64,000 bases of DNA, from contig BSBN01000254.1 in NCBI GenBank assembly GCA_027924645.1, positions 16,314,501-16,378,500 on the forward strand. The letters are read 5' to 3'. The position numbers and the translations under genes were made by a program. The notes under the pieces are model-generated. The model did no database searches, had not been told where the DNA came from, and saw only the letters and a program-made list of their open reading frames with translations. This stretch comes from Cunninghamia lanceolata (taxonomy: Eukaryota > Streptophyta > Pinopsida > Cupressales > Cupressaceae). Positions 1 through 11,495 of this stretch are shown piece after piece; positions within the stretch are counted from its first letter, which is position 1; every line of letters starts with the position of its first letter.

Positions 1-7
1 AGGATTG

Positions 8-27
8 ATTCCCCAGCAAAGTCGCCA
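8..27 (-). other. Primer-binding site of a Ty3/gypsy LTR element (internal part lies off the left edge)
   Basis: Read on the minus strand this is TGGCGACTTTGCTGGGGAAT, close to the TGGCGACTC-type primer sites known from plant TAT/Ogre-class gypsy elements. It sits 3 bases from a TG...CA-type LTR border at position 31. The element would therefore run leftwards out of the window. Class assignment is from recalled motif similarity only. Confidence 0.5.
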
Positions 28-30
28 TTT

Positions 31-700
31 TGTTGGTTCCCAAAAATGTAGGTTGCTAACCCTAAGAGGATGCTAGACTCTATGTTTGGATTTGCAACAT
101 TTATGGACAAATTGACAGAGCTATCAGCTCCCTACGCTTTAGGTCCTAAAAACCTACCTGTGGGTATACCTTTGTAACTAAAGCAGACTTAACACTATAT
201 GACTTGATTAGATTAGTAAATCTATCACAATGGCATAAAATGTAATAGATGCAAGCTTCTAAACTAGTACTCCTAATACTAAGATCTGAGATGTAATTGT
301 TTGAATGAGATTTTATGGAATTCTAAAATGGAATTGGTATGACCAGTGCCTATTTCTATTGGGCTAATGGAGTCAAAGTGTATATGATATACGATTTACT
401 TACTAGTTACAATTCTGATTGTTTGGCACTTGTGTTTGTTTATACCTTGTATAAACGTGCAAGAATGTGACTGATAGACTCTACTTAGTGATCCACTTGA
501 ATCTTCCCAGATTACTGTGACTTATTAAAATAATTTTAATCCTTCCTTGAAGGAACCAATCAACAGAATCACACAATGACAACAAATGTGTATTGACAAA
601 TGGAGTTGATGCTCAATTTGAATAACAAGACAATATCGAGTTGGAGATAGTATGGGAATCTTGTCAATTATTGGGCTACTCTTACCTATCCAAATGTTAC
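31..700 (-). repeat. 5' LTR of a Ty3/gypsy element, minus orientation (right limit uncertain)
   Basis: The plus-strand border reads TGTTGGTTCCC, i.e. the LTR ends GGGAACCAACA in its own orientation, directly before the primer site. The block around 131-200 (CTTTAGG ... GGGTATACC ...) is similar to the reverse complement of about 61,250-61,320, which sits beside an identical terminal sequence ending at 61,440. Both are therefore probably LTRs of one family in opposite orientations. The outer limit cannot be fixed by eye, so the end coordinate is nominal. Confidence 0.42.
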
Positions 701-1640
701 TTCCAAGTTACTGTAATCAATCAAAAGGATTTTATATCTTTGATGGAAACCAATTAATTTGATTACATGAAAACAGCAAGTGTGTCTCGATGAAACTAAA
801 ATATCAACTTGGAAACTCAGGTTCAAATAACAGAGAAATAACAATGTGGAGATAGCTAAATAATTGCTCAGCTCAACAAACAATATACACCAGTATTAAA
901 TCACTAATTTATGCATTTTCTCCATTATACAATTTCAAAAGATTTTACAATGTACAACATAATATTTTATTTTGGCAACTGGTCAATCCATCCAATTATC
1001 TAGCTATTGTTTTTCCTAATCTACTGATGTCTTCTAATCTATGATTTGTATCTCCCTTATATATCTTCTAAACTTAGGGTTACGACCCTTTACATTCTGG
1101 TGCATCCTTTGGTATGGCCCTTCATTAAATTGTTTTTCGGCAAAATAAAATATTTAATCAGTTGCCATTGGCAAATTAAATATTTTAATTAAACTTCAAA
1201 CTCAATTTTTACTCATATATATGTTTACCACATTTTATCACCCATTTTTAACTCCTCTAGTAAAATATTTCACATTGCATTTACTTTGTGTGCTTTCACC
1301 TTGGTTTTGCCAAAATATTCATTTGGCTAACATATTACCCCGCTTTCTCTTCCTCGGTGAAAATACTTTACTACAAATTATTCTTTAGGTTTGCAAATGT
1401 CTGTTTGACGTCTCCTTAACCCCCAAAAAAATATTTTACCTCTTGAAAAAATTCTCAATTGATACGATCAAAAAATGTTTATTTTTGTTCTATTATGATC
1501 TTAGTTTATTATTCACTCACACGCACCACTTTAATGTTTATTTTTCTTTTACAAAATGTTTTCCTCTTACAAGCTCCAGTATATTCTTTTGAAAAAGGTA
1601 TCCATCGATGTAATATAAGAATTCGGTGTGAGTTAAAATT
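701..1640. other. AT-rich spacer without a recognised gene
   Basis: Only short ORFs without recognisable domains are present. It may contain the distal part of the LTR to its left. From about 1,130 on it carries TCGGCAAA / TTGCCAAA motifs that also occur at 13,980-15,060, on the other side of the SIRE-like element. Confidence 0.4.
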
Positions 1641-2700
1641 TTCCCTCCGATTGTGCATGTTTCCCCGATGACCTTTTTCATCCTTTCCTCTATTGGTGTA
1701 ACCCCTCAATTGTCTTCCTGATACTATGTTGAATCATATTGAAGCAGGCGCAACCATCGGTATGACTTCTTTCATCGCCGAGTAATTTAAATTTCCTTCC
1801 GATATAGTGAGTGTTACCGCTATAACTATCGGTGAGAGTCTCACCAAAGTGTGTGACAATAAGTGTAATCGAGGTGATCAATACTATCGAGATAACACAT
1901 TTATGTTTCCCCAAGCTTCATCGTCTTCCTGATAATCTTCTATACTCTGGATCGGAAAGACCTTCTTATCGTTTTAACAATATAGTTGTTTGTGAGACTT
2001 CTTATCAATGTGTGTAATCCTCATGTCTATCGAAATGAGATATACCATCGGGGTAATCTTTTTTAAGTCACCCGACAATGTTTATCTCCCCGATGGCCAC
2101 TTAGTATCTTTCATCAGAGAGAATTTGCCGAAGTGTCACCAACACTTTTATCGCTGTGACCTGTGAGCTGGTAAGACATATATATTTCATTCTAACCTAT
2201 TTAGGTATGCTGATGGATATGTATATCGGTGTGACTCATACCAAAAGCACCTTTTGTTGTTTTGCCAAGACACCAGAGTATTAGAGACCTATTAAATGTT
2301 TATTCTGATGCTCATGTTCTACCGATGCTTATTATCTCCTTCGATTCCATAGGATGCTTCATTGAGATTTTTTCCAAAATACTCCATCGGTATGATCTAC
2401 ACTGTCGGGGGGTTTTGTAAAGCAGTCACCGATAGTAATATCTCTTACTGATCGGCGTGACTTGGTAACTCTCCTTCTGAAGAAATTCATTAGTATCACT
2501 TAGTTCATCAGTAACCTTTGAGATTTTCTTCCCGATGATCAATCTTATGCCGATACTTACTTCCTTTTGTGTATCTCTTGAAGCTCTGTCAATGAGAGGT
2601 ATAAGATCGGTATAAATTAAATTATCTTTGCTGATAACAATGATCCTGCCGATATGTTATCTTTGCCCTCTTTCACTGGTAACAATTAACTTGATATCCC
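1641..2700. repeat. Degenerate repeat rich in CCGATG / ATCGGTATGAC motifs
   Basis: Short related motifs recur at irregular intervals: CCCCGATG near 1,661 and 2,090, CATCGGTATGA near 1,754 and 2,384, ATCGGTGTGAC near 2,225, ATCGGCGTGAC near 2,452, TGCCGATA near 2,548 and 2,647. There is no coding potential. The same vocabulary occurs at 59,280-59,420 and 61,490-61,660 near gypsy sequence, so this may be LTR or untranslated sequence of a gypsy family. The unit length is not regular enough for a simple satellite. Confidence 0.45.
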
Positions 2701-2862
2701 ATGTGTTATCTCCACCATTATGTCCATTGAAATAGGACTATTTAGTCTTGGAATGATGTTCTATAGCACTTTATCTTGGTCTTTTACTGGTGCAGCATTC
2801 AAACTTTTTATGATGGGAGCATAAAATTTTGACTAAAATTGGAACCAAATTTTAGTCCCAAC

Positions 2863-3412
2863 AATGTTGAGGAGTCCTAGGAACAGATAATTGTCTTCTT
2901 ATTCCATGCTTTTTATAGAATGCATTAAACTCACCGGAGGTGAATTCTCCACCTCTATCAAATCTTGGACACTTTATCTTCATTCTAATCCCATTTTCCA
3001 CCATAGCCTTGAACACTTTGAATTTGTCAAGAGCCTCTAATTTCTCTCTTAAGAAAGTCACCCACATCATCTGAGAGTAATTGATAACATAAAATATCTA
3101 TCTCCTTCCAAACTCCTAACTTTGGCAGGACCACACAAATCAATGTGCACAAGTTCGAACAATCCAATTGAATTTTGTTCTTTACTCTTGAATGTAGTTC
3201 TTCTTCTTTTACCCAAGTGACATTCCTTACACATGCTATTAACAGATTTCATAAGCTTTGGAAGATCTCTTACAGCCTGTGTAGTTCTTATCTTGACAAT
3301 GTTATCAAAGTTTACATGACACATTCTCCTATGCCATAACCAACTTTGATCAATCTAAGCAATCAAGCAACTTTTACCAGTACCACATAAATGGAAGATA
3401 TTACCTCTAGTT
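2863..3412 (-). pseudogene. Copia pre-integrase and integrase core fragment
   Basis: Minus-strand translation gives the pre-integrase signature WLWHRRMCHVNFDN, then the zinc-binding CKECHLGK, the integrase start FELVHIDLCGP (first catalytic Asp), a region with RGGEFTSGEF (normally RTDRGGEF; here FDRGGEF keeps the Asp), and TPQ before the break. The integrase would normally continue into NGVVERKN, but that part is replaced by unrelated sequence at about 2,862. At least one stop or frame change lies near 3,067. The 5' side continues across the inserted element into the protease fragment at 11,178. Confidence 0.85.
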
Positions 3413-4517
3413 TGTTGGCAAGAGACACTGTGTGGCTTCATGAGTGTTGTCATTGATGGCAACAGAATCCATCCCACACATCTGCATGACATGGTATGTC
3501 TGTACTGGAAGTCAGATTGAAGAGTATTTTGGTCTGGTGAGCAAGAATAGAGCATGTAGCAAGGTCCAACAATCAGGTCCGGATCTCTTAGATGCAGTAT
3601 CTCAGTAAAGTGCGGACTTGGGGAAGTCAAGAGGAGTACCATGACTGATACATTACTGAGATTGAGTCTCTAATGATTAAAGAGTGAAAAGATATGAACA
3701 CCTAAGTGTTGGGTTCATGTTTGGCAGAGAAGACTGAGGAAGAATTGACCGGTAGAGCATCAGACCTTAATCCGGATGAGATATTGATGGTGATCAAGTT
3801 TCTTGAGGGATCATTCATGATTGGCCAACATGATTGATGACTTCTATAAGTATCTCTTTGATACGCATCACTTTGTAAGAAAGGATTCAGCTGATAGACC
3901 ATAGCTTGGGAAAATATTGATTATTCCAGATGCTGACTAGAAAGATGTTGAAATCCTTAGTGCAGATATATATACTAGATGGATTTCGATGAGAAGGTGT
4001 GTGTGGTATGTTGTGAGGTGCAAAGAAAGGAAGAGATAGGTGTGGAAGTTATAATACAAGTCTGGTATGGGATAGAACAACAACACTAAAGCAGTAGAAG
4101 AATGAAATGCAGTAGATTAGTTTATTGAGCCTAACCAGAACTCAACCTTAGCATATGTGGATGCCTCTGATCAGTTCAAACACTTGGTTACTTTCTTTAT
4201 ACCTTGTAGATAGTGAGTCTCTTGTAGGCAGTGAGCCTCTTGTGAGCAGTGTGCTCGAGCAGTGAACCCTAATTGGCAAGTGCCATTTGTACCTCTTATT
4301 CTTTCTAATAGAGAATACAATCTCGAGTTAGTCACCCCGTGGTTTTTCCCTTAACAAGGTTTTCCATGTCAAAAATATTGTGTTATGTGTGTCGAGTTTA
4401 TTTTTGCTTCCATGTTTATGTATGCTTATATATTTTGATATTGCACTAATTGTTAAAGAAGAAAAGAAAGTCAAATAATTAAGATAACTAATTCACCCCC
4501 CCTCTCAGTTATCAACA
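3413..4517 (+). repeat. 5' LTR of the degenerate two-ORF element
   Basis: 1,105 bp with TG...CA ends. It contains a short tandem stretch of GCAGTGAGCCTCTTG-like units near 4,200-4,270 and a CACCCCGTGG...TTTTTCCC block near 4,330 shared with the other LTRs of this family. Compared with the right LTR it differs at many transitions. Confidence 0.88.
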
Positions 4518-4519
4518 AT

Positions 4520-4531
4520 TTGTATTAGAGC
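4520..4531 (+). other. Primer-binding site (initiator-Met tRNA type, mutated)
   Basis: TTGTATTAGAGC begins two bases after the LTR. The intact relative and the other copia elements here have TGGTATCAGAGC, complementary to the 3' end of initiator tRNA-Met. Two positions differ from it. Confidence 0.75.
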
Positions 4532-4582
4532 CAAGTTCTTCCTACCATAGCCTAATAGTTTGAGAAAGATCTAGGAATCTCA

Positions 4583-5764
4583 ATGGATATGTATGGTATG
4601 AGGGAACAACTTTAGTCTTCCCTAGATGATCTTGAGCAATCTCATTGTAAAGTTAATAACCTGAGGGAAAGACTCAAACAAGCTAATGATTTCATAAATG
4701 AACTCAAAGAAAAACTAAGTATCTCAATGAAGAAAAGAACGGAACTTCTTCAACAATTAGTAAGTCAAAGTGAAGCCAATGATACTAATGAAGATCTGAA
4801 TGAGAAAACCAAGTTATGTGAGAAGTTATCAAAATAGGTCATTATGGTAAGACATGAAATGGAATTAGGAGTTAAAAAATTCACCCAAGAAATTCAAGAG
4901 AAAAGAAAAAGTGAAGATAATCTAAAACAATCTCTCAAGGAGAAGTTAGAAGACTGCGACAAAATGGATAGAATAATCAGGCATCTAGAATCTAATCTTG
5001 AAGATGCTAGAGACAATGAAGAACAACTTGAGAATCAGATAGACACTCTTAAAAGGGATCTTCAAACAACAAAGGAATACAAAGAGAAATTCAAGATAAG
5101 CTCTGCTCAACTCAAAGTTCTTGTTGAAATCCAAAAGAGGGTAGATGACAAGCAAGCCTTGGGGTATGAGAAAGGGGAAAGCTCCAGATCCGGTTAGAAG
5201 ATCTCTGGATCAGGAAATCCAAGAAACATGGCTAGAAAACCTCCGATAAGGCAACCAAATGCTCAAAGATGTCCATCCTGCAATGGATACTGCCACAATT
5301 GCAATAACTTTGGTTATAAAGCAAATCAATGTAGAAGAAGAATGAATTAGACTAATTCATCCTTCTCCGGACAGTGTTTTAACTACAAAAGGTATGGTCA
5401 CAGATCTCATGAATGTAGAAATATACAAATAAACAATTCATTCAATGGTAGATGCTTTGCATGCAATAGAATGGGACATATGGCTAATCAATGCAGATCT
5501 AGAGGATATCAATCAAATATGCAAAGAAATGTTATTTGCTACAACTGCAATAGATCTAGTCATATTGCCAAATTCTACAGAAATAAGAATCAGGATAAAA
5601 GGGGTCTGGTGCACCATAATCAAAATTAAGATAAAGGAAAAGGAAAAGTGAATGTGGATGAAGTTCAAAGGGAGATGAACAAGATTTGGATAAAGAGAAG
5701 TATAGAAAATGGTGGGGATTGATCCAGACCAGAATTTGGTGCTAATATTCCTTCCAAAAACTAA
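4583..5764 (+). pseudogene. Broken ORF1: coiled-coil, multi-zinc-knuckle Gag-like protein
   Basis: It is co-linear with the intact 392-residue ORF1 on the minus strand at 30,012-31,190. It starts MDMYGMREQL, has an amber in place of the second codon stretch (4,613), and keeps a long charged coiled coil. It then shows remnants of the four CCHC knuckles, e.g. CHNCNNFGYKANQC (His to Tyr) and CFACNRMGHMANQC. Several in-frame stops (for example near 4,835, 5,195 and 5,347) make it non-functional. A CTCAGGGGGAG purine tract lies just after it, as in the intact copy. Confidence 0.85.
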
Positions 5765-5779
5765 ATAGATGAGCTCTAG

Positions 5780-5790
5780 CTCAGGGGGAG
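5780..5790 (+). other. Internal polypurine tract after ORF1
   Basis: CTCAGGGGGAG occurs at the same place relative to ORF1 as in the intact copy (29,985-29,997 on the minus strand). It resembles the purine tracts before the 3' LTR. A role as an internal plus-strand priming site is conjecture. Confidence 0.4.
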
Positions 5791-6409
5791 TCAAAAAGGA
5801 AAACAAATTCCCCCAGCCATTCAATTGGTGCCTGAAATTGGCACATGGAAAGTTGCGGATTAAAGGGTTCTTATAGAAACACCTAAATAAGCCTTGGTAA
5901 AGATTTGGAAGATCCGCAAGAAGTTTTGAAGAGGTTAATCATCTGAGATTGATTAGGTTTAACAGTCATCTAGTAAGAGCAGGATTTTCACAGTTAGATC
6001 CGGTATGATTCAAAATTGAGGTATCTTGATCTATGGATAAATGGAATGATTGGAGAAAGGTCGATAGATTGTCAATATTCACTGAGAATGACTCTAAGTG
6101 CATCTCATTGATCTGGTAATATCTCTTAGGACAAGGAGAACAAGGCAACCGAAATAACTTAAGTTGTGCATTTATTGCAAAATGGAATTAGGGTTTGTAT
6201 AGAATTAAAAGGGTTCTTTGGTTCATCATTTGCACATTTGCATTCGAGAAGAAGAGAGAAGGAGCTCTGTAACAAAATTGTCTCAAACCTCTCAAAGATC
6301 ACACGCAGAAGTTGATTCTTCAGGCAATCTGATCTGGTTCATATCGTGAACTGTAGAAGCATAAAAGGTATTTTCTGCTCATGAATATCTCTCTCTGAAT
6401 CTTTGAAAG

Positions 6410-9400
6410 ATGGCTACTTTGAATGTTGTAAAGATCACTGATAGGTTGTACCCTAAATTCAAAAAACATCCCTATAAATCCCTAGAAGTTGATCCCCTAG
6501 CCGCATTTTCTAGCATTCCGCATGGAGTTCTACATGTAGAAGATGTTAGGGTTTACATACACGCAAACATTGAAGAATTTGCAGAATCCAAGTTGATGGA
6601 TATCTACCACAAGGAACTGATAGATGAATCATTTGAACTCAAACCTTAGAACAAGGCCATTCGGGATAAGCATTTTGGACATTGCATTCATTTCCCCTGT
6701 TTTGCTGAATATGATTGGGTCCGGTATATTTTGAACAGAATGCATGACAACTTTATGTGGTTGATGAGGCCATTCAAGATAACCAAGGATGCAATTAGGG
6801 CGGTAACTAGATTAAACTCATCTAATGTGTTGCCTACTCTCAAATTAGTCAAAAATCAAACTGTAAGTCAGGCTACCGGATCAAAATTTGATAAGAGAGC
6901 AATGACTATAGAAGATATCACTAATCCAGATATCAAGTTTGCATCTACGATAATTGGATATAAGATATATCACTCCAGTAGGGAGAATTCTATATCCGAA
7001 ACTGCAATCTATGTTGCTTATCAGATGTTAAGGGAGAATGCAGATTATGATCTTTGTGAGCTTCTTCTAAGCCAACTGTTGGAAAACCTACAAAAGATCA
7101 AGAAGGACAAGAAGAACTCATTCAAGTATGGTGGGCTACTACTGTGTTTATTTTTTTACTTTATGAATGAGCTACCCGAATCCAGTGGTTGGGTATGGTA
7201 AAATGACAGACTGGTTGTCATTCAAATAAGAGATTACATGCATGGGCTTGGTGATGCCAAGGCTCAAAATATAGCTCTCTGGGGATACTTCAAGAACTTT
7301 CAAAGTATGATACAAGCAAGAGAAAGAATCCCCTAATCATTGGTTGAGAAGTACAAGGATACAGTGTGCTTTATGGTAGACACTGATCAATGTCTAATGG
7401 AGGCAATAGAGCCAAGGATAGTTTAGATTATGCTAATGGGGTATGAGGTGGATGAAAAAAATTTGGAACTGCATGTCCAACACCTACTAAGTCAGCCCAA
7501 GGACCCTAAGGCAGAAAGGTTTGGAACCTTCCAACAGTTGAGTGTAAAAGTTCATGTTGAACTAAGATAGCCTGAGATCAAGAGAAAAGTGAGAAGGGAA
7601 GTAGAAGAATTCACCAAGAGGTATGGAATATCAAAGGAGGTAGTTGATGCCAACAGAGAGAAGATGGAAAGGGCAGAGAAAGAAAGGCAAGAAACAGAAA
7701 AAGAAAGTACTTCGATGCAAGCTCCCTCCCAGACCAAATCCTCCAAAAGCTCTACAGCTGCCACCTCTACAAGCCAAAAATCATCAAAATTGGAAGCCCA
7801 TACATTCGAAAAGGGAGAGAAGAGAACAAAGAAAAAGGAAACAAAGTCCTATACAAGTTAGAAGGATGATGAAGAGATAGAATCTGATAAGGAGATCAAG
7901 AAAATAAATAAGAAGAAGACAACATCTGGTGAACCCTCTACCACTCATAACAAGGAAGAAGAGACAAAAGAATTCGTTGAAAGGCCTACTTTCTGCATTG
8001 ATGATGTCATCAAATTAGTTACTATGGATGGGAATCTGCAACCAATGACTAAATTTTATGATGAATATAATGAAGCTGACTAGAAGATGTTGGAAGATAC
8101 CACAATCAGGTATCTGAATATCTATAACAAAGCATTCATTGAAATCATATCTCTAATTCCTAAAATCCTAGAGAAGGAATTGAAATGAGAAAGAATAATG
8201 CCAAGGAAAAGGATATGGAGATCCAGGAATAGATAGCCATTCAGCTCTATCCTTCCATCACTCCTAAGCAAATGAACATGATCTTCGAAGATTGCAAGGA
8301 TGAGTTTTGGAGCAAAGCTAGGGTGAACCAGCTTATGCTTGGAGAAACTGACAAAGTGACAAAAGAAACAGAAGATATCCTACGGAATGCTTTTAAAAGA
8401 TTCAATATTCCTATTATAGAGGACTTAGGTGATGAACCTTCTGTCATGGATGATGAAGGACTAAGCACATCAAAGGAAGATCCTACAGAGAAAACTATAG
8501 AAGAATCAAAGGAGATAGGTGAGGAGAAGACCAAGGACTTGGATTCCTTTGTTCCAGAAGAGGAAGTCCGTGAAGAAGTAAATATCTCTCATCCAGATTC
8601 CCCAGTAGACACTGGATCTAAAGGAGAAGAAAAGATAGAGGAGAAAATCAGTCAAGAAGAAGAGGTAAAGGGAAGAGAAGAAGATCAAATAGAGAAGACC
8701 CCTAGAGACAGTTCTGAGACTGCAGAAGGAAAGAAGAATCTGTCTCCGGCAAGAGACTCTGTAGAAACTGTTAAAGATTTCTTGACCAAAGAAATGATGG
8801 AGATTGATGAACCAGAGCTACTTCAAGGACCATTCAATTTTGATTCTCTCTCCCAGTTCAGACAATGAAGATAGCATCCTTTGGCCAAGTAAAGGCAAAA
8901 GAAAAACTTTTGAAGTCTCACATGGAAGACTGTGAGTTGATAGAGATTGCATCCAGTGTGTTGGAGAAGATCATGCCATCCTTCCATAAGGATCTTTTGG
9001 CTTCTTCATCTGGTAATCTAAAATCTCTTGTTAATTCTATTAGCACATATTTTGATTCTTTGGAAAAAGCAGTAGAAGAGAATGTCCAGAAAGAATTTTT
9101 GGATAAGAGACTCTCCGAGATACAAGGACTTATAACAAATGATAGGAGAAATTTGGACATTGGGATAAAGAGCTTAGAAAATACTCCTAAAGATGGCAGA
9201 GATATATATATAATTTTGTTTATCTTGGTCTAAAGTGACAATGGATATTGAGAAGAAAGTGAAAGAACAAGAGGGTAAACTGTCAAATTTATCATAGAAT
9301 TTTGTTCCTCTCACCACATCTATAATAAACCAAGAATGTTAGACTATTGCCATTCTAAATGAACTAAAGAAACTTGAAAAGGAAAGGAAGAATATAATAA

Positions 9401-9636
9401 GTAGGATGGGTGAACTTAGAGGGATAATTATCCCCAAGTTAGAGGACATGCATGATGCCCTAACTGATGCTCAGACCACAGCCCGGACCAGTGATCTGAC
9501 AGATCTAAAGAGGGCAGAAGCTTTTACATTCCTGTTGAGTGGTCACATCTCAAATTTGGATAGGATGAAGTAGAGTTGGGCAACAGAATTTATCCAATTG
9601 AAGACAACTTTTGCAGATATACTTCAGTATATGTAA
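6410..9636 (+). pseudogene. Broken ORF2: relative of the 1,044-residue protein
   Basis: The translation follows the intact ORF2 (26,224-29,358) along its whole length, from the start MATLNVVKITD to the final DILQYM. It is interrupted by stops near 6,648, 7,199, 7,336, 7,423, 7,568, 7,859, 8,081, 8,230, 9,232, 9,295 and 9,571 and by small frame changes (around 8,185 and 8,860). Open pieces include 6,410-6,649, 6,731-7,201 and 8,272-8,868. The protein is unrecognised: a conserved N-terminal globular part, a charged middle and a helical C-terminal part. Confidence 0.85.
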
Positions 9637-9723
9637 GTATAACATGTATATATATTTGTGCAGCCAAGTATAGATTGTTTTTGGGAAATTTTGGTGTGCG
9701 GAGCCTACCCTTTGCCATTGATG

Positions 9724-9879
9724 TCAAAGGGGGAGTGAGGAGCAGTGAAAAATGTGGAATCTAGCTAAGGGGGAGCTTTGAAAAGTGTACATAAGAATAG
9801 AGCATCAGCCAAGGGGCAGTATGCTATAACACTTAGTCATTTTTCACCAAGTTTTGCCATCAATGCCAAAGGGGGAGAT
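9724..9879 (+). other. Cluster of polypurine tracts before the 3' LTR
   Basis: TCAAAGGGGGAG (9,724), GCTAAGGGGGAG (9,764), a weaker GCCAAGGGGCAG (9,808) and GCCAAAGGGGGAG (9,865) precede the LTR at 9,880. The last is positioned as the plus-strand primer. Two of them are preceded by GCCAT(T/C)(G/A)ATG(T/C)C. The intact copy has the same four sites. Confidence 0.7.
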
Positions 9880-10999
9880 TGTTGGCAAGAGACACCATGT
9901 GGCTTCATGAGTGTTGTCATTGATGGTAATAGAGTCCATCTCACACATCCGCAGGACATGGTATGTCTATACCGAAAGTCAGATTGAAGAGTATTTTGGT
10001 CCGGTGAGCAAGAACAGAGCATGTAGCAAGGTTCAACAATCAGGTCCGGATCTCTCAGAGGAAGTATCTCAGTAAAGTGTAGACTTGGGGAAGTCAAGAG
10101 GAGTACCATGACTGATACATTACAGAGATTGAGCCTCCAGTGATGAAAGAGTGAAAAGATATGAACACCTAAGTGTTGGGTTCCTGTTTGACAGAGAAGA
10201 CTGAGGAAGAACTGACTGACAGAGCATCAGACCTTAATCCAGATGAGATATTGATGGTGATCAAGTTTCTTGAGGGATCATTCATGATTGGCCAACATGA
10301 TTGATGACTTCTATAAGTATCTCTTTGATATGCATCACTTTGTAAGCAAGGATTTAGCCGACAGACCATAGTTTGGGAAAATATTGAGTATTCCAGATGC
10401 CAACTAGAAAGATGTTGAAATCCTTTTTGCATATATATATATATATATATATATACTAGATGGATTTTGATGAGAAGGTGTGTGTAGTATGTTGTGAGGT
10501 GCGAAGAAAGGCAGAGATAGGTGTGGAAGTTATAATACAAGTCCGGTATGTGACAGAACAACAACACTAAAGGAGTAGAAGAATGAAATGTAGTAGATCA
10601 ATTTATTGAGCCTAACCAAAACTAAACCTCAGCATATGTGGATGCCTCTGATCAGTTCAAACACTTAGTTACTTTCTTTAAAACCTTGTAGATAGTGAGT
10701 CTCTTGTAGGCAGTGAGCCTCTTGTGAGCAGTGTGCTCAGGTAGTGAGCCCTAATTGGCAACTGCCATTTTGTACCTCTTATTCTTCTAACAGATAATAT
10801 AATATTGGGTTAGTCACCCCGTGGTTTTTCCCTTAACAAGGTTTTCCATGTCAAAAATATTATGTTATGCATGTTGAGTTTATTTCTACTTCCATGGTTA
10901 TGTATGCTTATATATTTTGATATTGCACTAATTCTTAAAGAAGAAAAGAAAGTCAAATAATTAAGATAATTGATTCACGCCCCCTCTCAGTTATCAACA
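9880..10999 (+). repeat. 3' LTR of the degenerate two-ORF element
   Basis: 1,120 bp with TG...CA ends. It is slightly longer than the left LTR, partly through a (TA)n run at about 10,432-10,456. The TAGTC that follows matches TAGTT before the left LTR at four of five bases. Confidence 0.88.
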
Positions 11000-11177
11000 T
11001 AGTCTATGTACCAAATGCAATCTCAATTTTAGAGCTTTCTAAAATTTTGCATTTTCCATCCTTAAACCAGAGATCATACCCTTTGTTAACCAACTGTCCA
11101 ACACTGAGAAGATTATGTTTCAACCCTTCCACATATAAAACATCATTAGTGTTATTCTTATCATCAAAAGAGATGGA

Positions 11178-11408
11178 TCATTTCCCATGAATTCTACCAG
11201 CTAAGTTGTCTCCAAACTTCACAATTCCACTATCATATCTTTCCAAACATACAAACTTACTTTTATCACTGGTCATATGATGAGAGCATCCACTGTTAAT
11301 CACCCATTCATCCTTTTCTTCAACCTGAGCAGGTAAGGCCTTTTCCACATTTATATAGCTAGAAGATTTAGTAGTCACTGGATCTTCTTCCTTGATAGCA
11401 ATGAACAC
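11178..11408 (-). pseudogene. Copia aspartic protease fragment with altered active site
   Basis: The minus-strand translation contains EWVINSGCSHHMTSDKSKF, the normal copia protease start being WVIDSGCSHHM. The catalytic Asp of the DSG triad is Asn here, so the enzyme would be inactive even if expressed. It belongs to the SIRE-like element; the pre-integrase part lies on the other side of the insertion. Confidence 0.85.
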
Positions 11409-11495
11409 CCAGTCATTTCCAGAGGTACTTCCTTTATCAAATTCATTATTTATGACTCCTTCATCAGGAACTTCTTGGACATAGTAACATTTCTT

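Larger units (their letters stand above)
3413..10999 (+). mobile_element. Degenerate copy of a two-ORF non-autonomous LTR retrotransposon
   Basis: It is bounded by LTRs 3,413-4,517 and 9,880-10,999, both starting TGTTGGCAAGAGACAC and ending TCTCAGTTATCAACA. Flanking 5-mers are TAGTT (3,408-3,412) and TAGTC (11,000-11,004), a target duplication with one mismatch. A primer site follows the left LTR and an AAAGGGGGAG purine tract precedes the right LTR. The interior holds broken versions of two ORFs that are intact in the element at 24,894-32,352. No reverse transcriptase, integrase, protease or RNase H motif is visible. It inserted into the SIRE-like copia element. Confidence 0.88.

Noticed and set aside
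7589..7880. Overlapping short ORFs in two frames
   Set aside because: They are pieces and shadows of the broken ORF2 in its Lys/Glu-rich middle part.
10432..10456. (TA)n runs at about 10,432, 45,060 and 50,488
   Set aside because: Ordinary microsatellites inside LTRs or AT-rich DNA; no further meaning seen.
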